A DNA stretch of 64,000 nt, taken from the NCBI RefSeq assembly GCF_014489475.1, contig NZ_CP060820.1:1442001-1506000 (forward strand), given 5' to 3'. The notes beneath the pieces were generated by a model. The model made no database searches. It saw only the letters and a list, made by a program, of their open reading frames with translations, and had not been told where the DNA came from. Every line of letters starts with the position of its first letter. Position 1 is the first letter of the stretch. This document shows, in pieces, positions 60,311 through 64,000 of this stretch. The DNA is from Lysobacter terrestris. Its GTDB lineage: Bacteria; Pseudomonadota; Gammaproteobacteria; Xanthomonadales; Xanthomonadaceae. The translations under genes and the position numbers were made by a program.

Positions 60311-61411
60311 TCATTTCTTCACCACGTCCGCCGACTGGCTGCCGCCCTCCAGCTTCAACGGCGGCATCAGCATCACGTGCGCCGCGGTGCCCGTGGGCAG
60401 GCCGCGGCGGTCCGCGGTCGGGTTGTCGGAGGGGCACTTCGCATCGGGGAAGCCGAAACGCGGTTCCAGCGCGCGGCCGCACTCGTCGAGCACTTCGAAG
60501 GCCTTGCCCGGTTCCAGGCATTCGTTCTCGAAGGCGCGCAGCCAGGCGTCGCGGCGGCGCGCGAAATCCTCGCCGCAACGGCGGGTGAGGCGGATGCGGT
60601 CGAGGTCGTCCTGCACCGCGTTGCTGCCGGATAAACCGTATTCGCGCAGCTCGGCCTCGCTCAGCAGGCGCAGGCGGCGGTTGGCCACGGTCATCATCAG
60701 GTCGGCGATGCGCACGTCGGCGCCGTTGCGCACCAGGTAGTCGCGCACCTGCCCGCTCACGTCGCGCAGCTCGGCGCTGAGCTCGGCGCGCGAGGTGGCC
60801 TTGGACTGGTCGCGGAACAAGCGGTGGATGCCGACGTCGCCGGTGATCGAACGCGTATCGCCGCCGGCGAGGATCAGCACGCAGGAGCTGTGGCAGTACG
60901 AACCGTCGCGCACCCAGATCGCCCAGCGCTGCTCGGCCATGCTGTCGCCGGCGCGGATCGCCTCTTCGACGTGGCCGCCCGAGGACTTGATGTCGAGGAT
61001 GCGCACGGGAATTTCCATGCGATCGGCAACCGCCGCCACGCGCTGCACCAGCGCGGTGAAGCCGGCGTTGATCTTGCCGTCGTAGCGCAGCCGCACCACG
61101 CCCTGCGGCTGGCACGGGGTGAGCGCGTCGACCACGGCGAAGAAGGTGAGCGCGTCCAGCTTCTCGCCGTCGCCGTCCTGCAGGTAGTCGTAGCCGCAGC
61201 TGATCCAGGCGGTGCCGGCGTCGAGCTCGGCATTCGGCCAGTAGGTGGTCTTGAGGTAGTCGCCCGGCGCCATGTCGGCCAGGGGCTGGCTGGCCACCGG
61301 CTTGGCGGCGCCGTTGCTGGCGTCGTCGCCCAGCGTCACCGGCGCCGGCTCGGCCGCCTTCTGGCACGCGGCCAGCAGCAGAAACAACAGCAGCAACCCA
61401 TTCTTCAGCAT
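60311..61411 (-). CDS. ClpP/crotonase-fold lipoprotein (COG3904-like periplasmic protein)
   Basis: A 366-residue lipoprotein: lipobox LLLLFLLLAAC (Cys 16), a linker to about 50, then a domain with a ClpP-like core: LRYDGKINAGFTALVQRVAA, ILDIKSSGGHVEEAIRAGDSM, RDGSYCHSSCVLILAGGDTRSITGDVGIHRLF. The SSGG and SSCVLILAGG segments match the oxyanion and nucleophile positions of ClpP/SppA-type serine proteases. The C-terminal third is charged and unrecognised. Periplasmic peptidase activity is plausible but unproved. Start ATG 61411 is set by the lipoprotein signal. Confidence 0.8.
   Translation of the reverse strand: MLKNGLLLLFLLLAACQKAAEPAPVTLGDDASNGAAKPVASQPLADMAPGDYLKTTYWPNAELDAGTAWISCGYDYLQDGDGEKLDALTFFAVVDALTPCQPQGVVRLRYDGKINAGFTALVQRVAAVADRMEIPVRILDIKSSGGHVEEAIRAGDSMAEQRWAIWVRDGSYCHSSCVLILAGGDTRSITGDVGIHRLFRDQSKATSRAELSAELRDVSGQVRDYLVRNGADVRIADLMMTVANRRLRLLSEAELREYGLSGSNAVQDDLDRIRLTRRCGEDFARRRDAWLRAFENECLEPGKAFEVLDECGRALEPRFGFPDAKCPSDNPTADRRGLPTGTAAHVMLMPPLKLEGGSQSADVVKK

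Positions 61412-64000
<2,589 letters not shown>

Overview
The window is GC-rich, gene-dense chromosomal DNA from a member of the Xanthomonadaceae, probably Lysobacter- or Luteimonas-like. This rests on an Ax21-family outer membrane protein, the rhodanese-secB-gpsA order, a monomeric NADP isocitrate dehydrogenase, the porin-glnK-amtB-ntrB-ntrC block, and family-typical intergenic repeats (a 135-bp element, REP pairs, 7-mer runs at start codons). I see no rRNA, tRNA, CRISPR array, transposase or prophage. The genus is an inference.

Layout. 1-8.3 kb: an M16 zinc protease (cut by the left edge), an SDR, trmL, an AraC regulator, a VOC protein, an ArsR-SRPBCC pair with a visible promoter/operator, a beta-barrel protein, a DedA-rhodanese fusion and the Ax21 protein. 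8.3-10.5 kb: rhodanese-secB-gpsA. 10.7-14.3 kb: a 3-hydroxybutyrate (3HB) oligomer hydrolase divergent from bdhA, then a LuxR-type response regulator. 14.3-18.9 kb: small membrane protein, VOC and AraC genes, an FGGY kinase, an alpha/beta hydrolase, a 42-bp tandem repeat array. 18.9-22.0 kb: a lower-GC patch with a YeeE/YedE transporter, ohrR, ohr and an SDR. 22.0-29.8 kb: a hybrid histidine kinase with its own SSS transporter domain (CrbS/MxtR-like), a TonB-dependent receptor and a GntP-type permease. 29.8-38.7 kb: lipoprotein, thioesterase, hemD-hemX-hemY, a run of small genes, a FadI-like thiolase and a conserved unknown. 38.8-46.8 kb: sodC and the whole nitrogen-control block (ntrC, ntrB, amtB, glnK, porin, glnA) on the minus strand, with a textbook sigma-54/NtrC promoter at glnA. 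46.9-64 kb: uppP, META/DUF4377 lipoprotein, RDD, PEBP, TPR-sulfotransferase, YheT-like hydrolase, acyltransferase, thioesterase, two tandem tiny paralogues, GST, queF, LysM protein, SEC-C proteins, a ClpP-fold lipoprotein and icd.

How genes fit together. The strongest system-level reading is a 3HB/3HB-oligomer utilisation set: TonB receptor and oligomer hydrolase lipoprotein (outer membrane/periplasm), GntP permease (inner membrane), BdhA (to acetoacetate) and a split CrbS/CrbR-like two-component pair. The two divergent promoter regions share a GTAC-N4-GTAC dyad. At the hydrolase/bdhA pair it sits exactly 24 nt from a TAGGCT -10-like hexamer on each side. The nitrogen block is a self-contained sensing, uptake and assimilation module. 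The least explained genes are the two tandem 61- and 68-residue proteins at 54.8-55.3 kb, which share a C-terminus ending PLFRCA.
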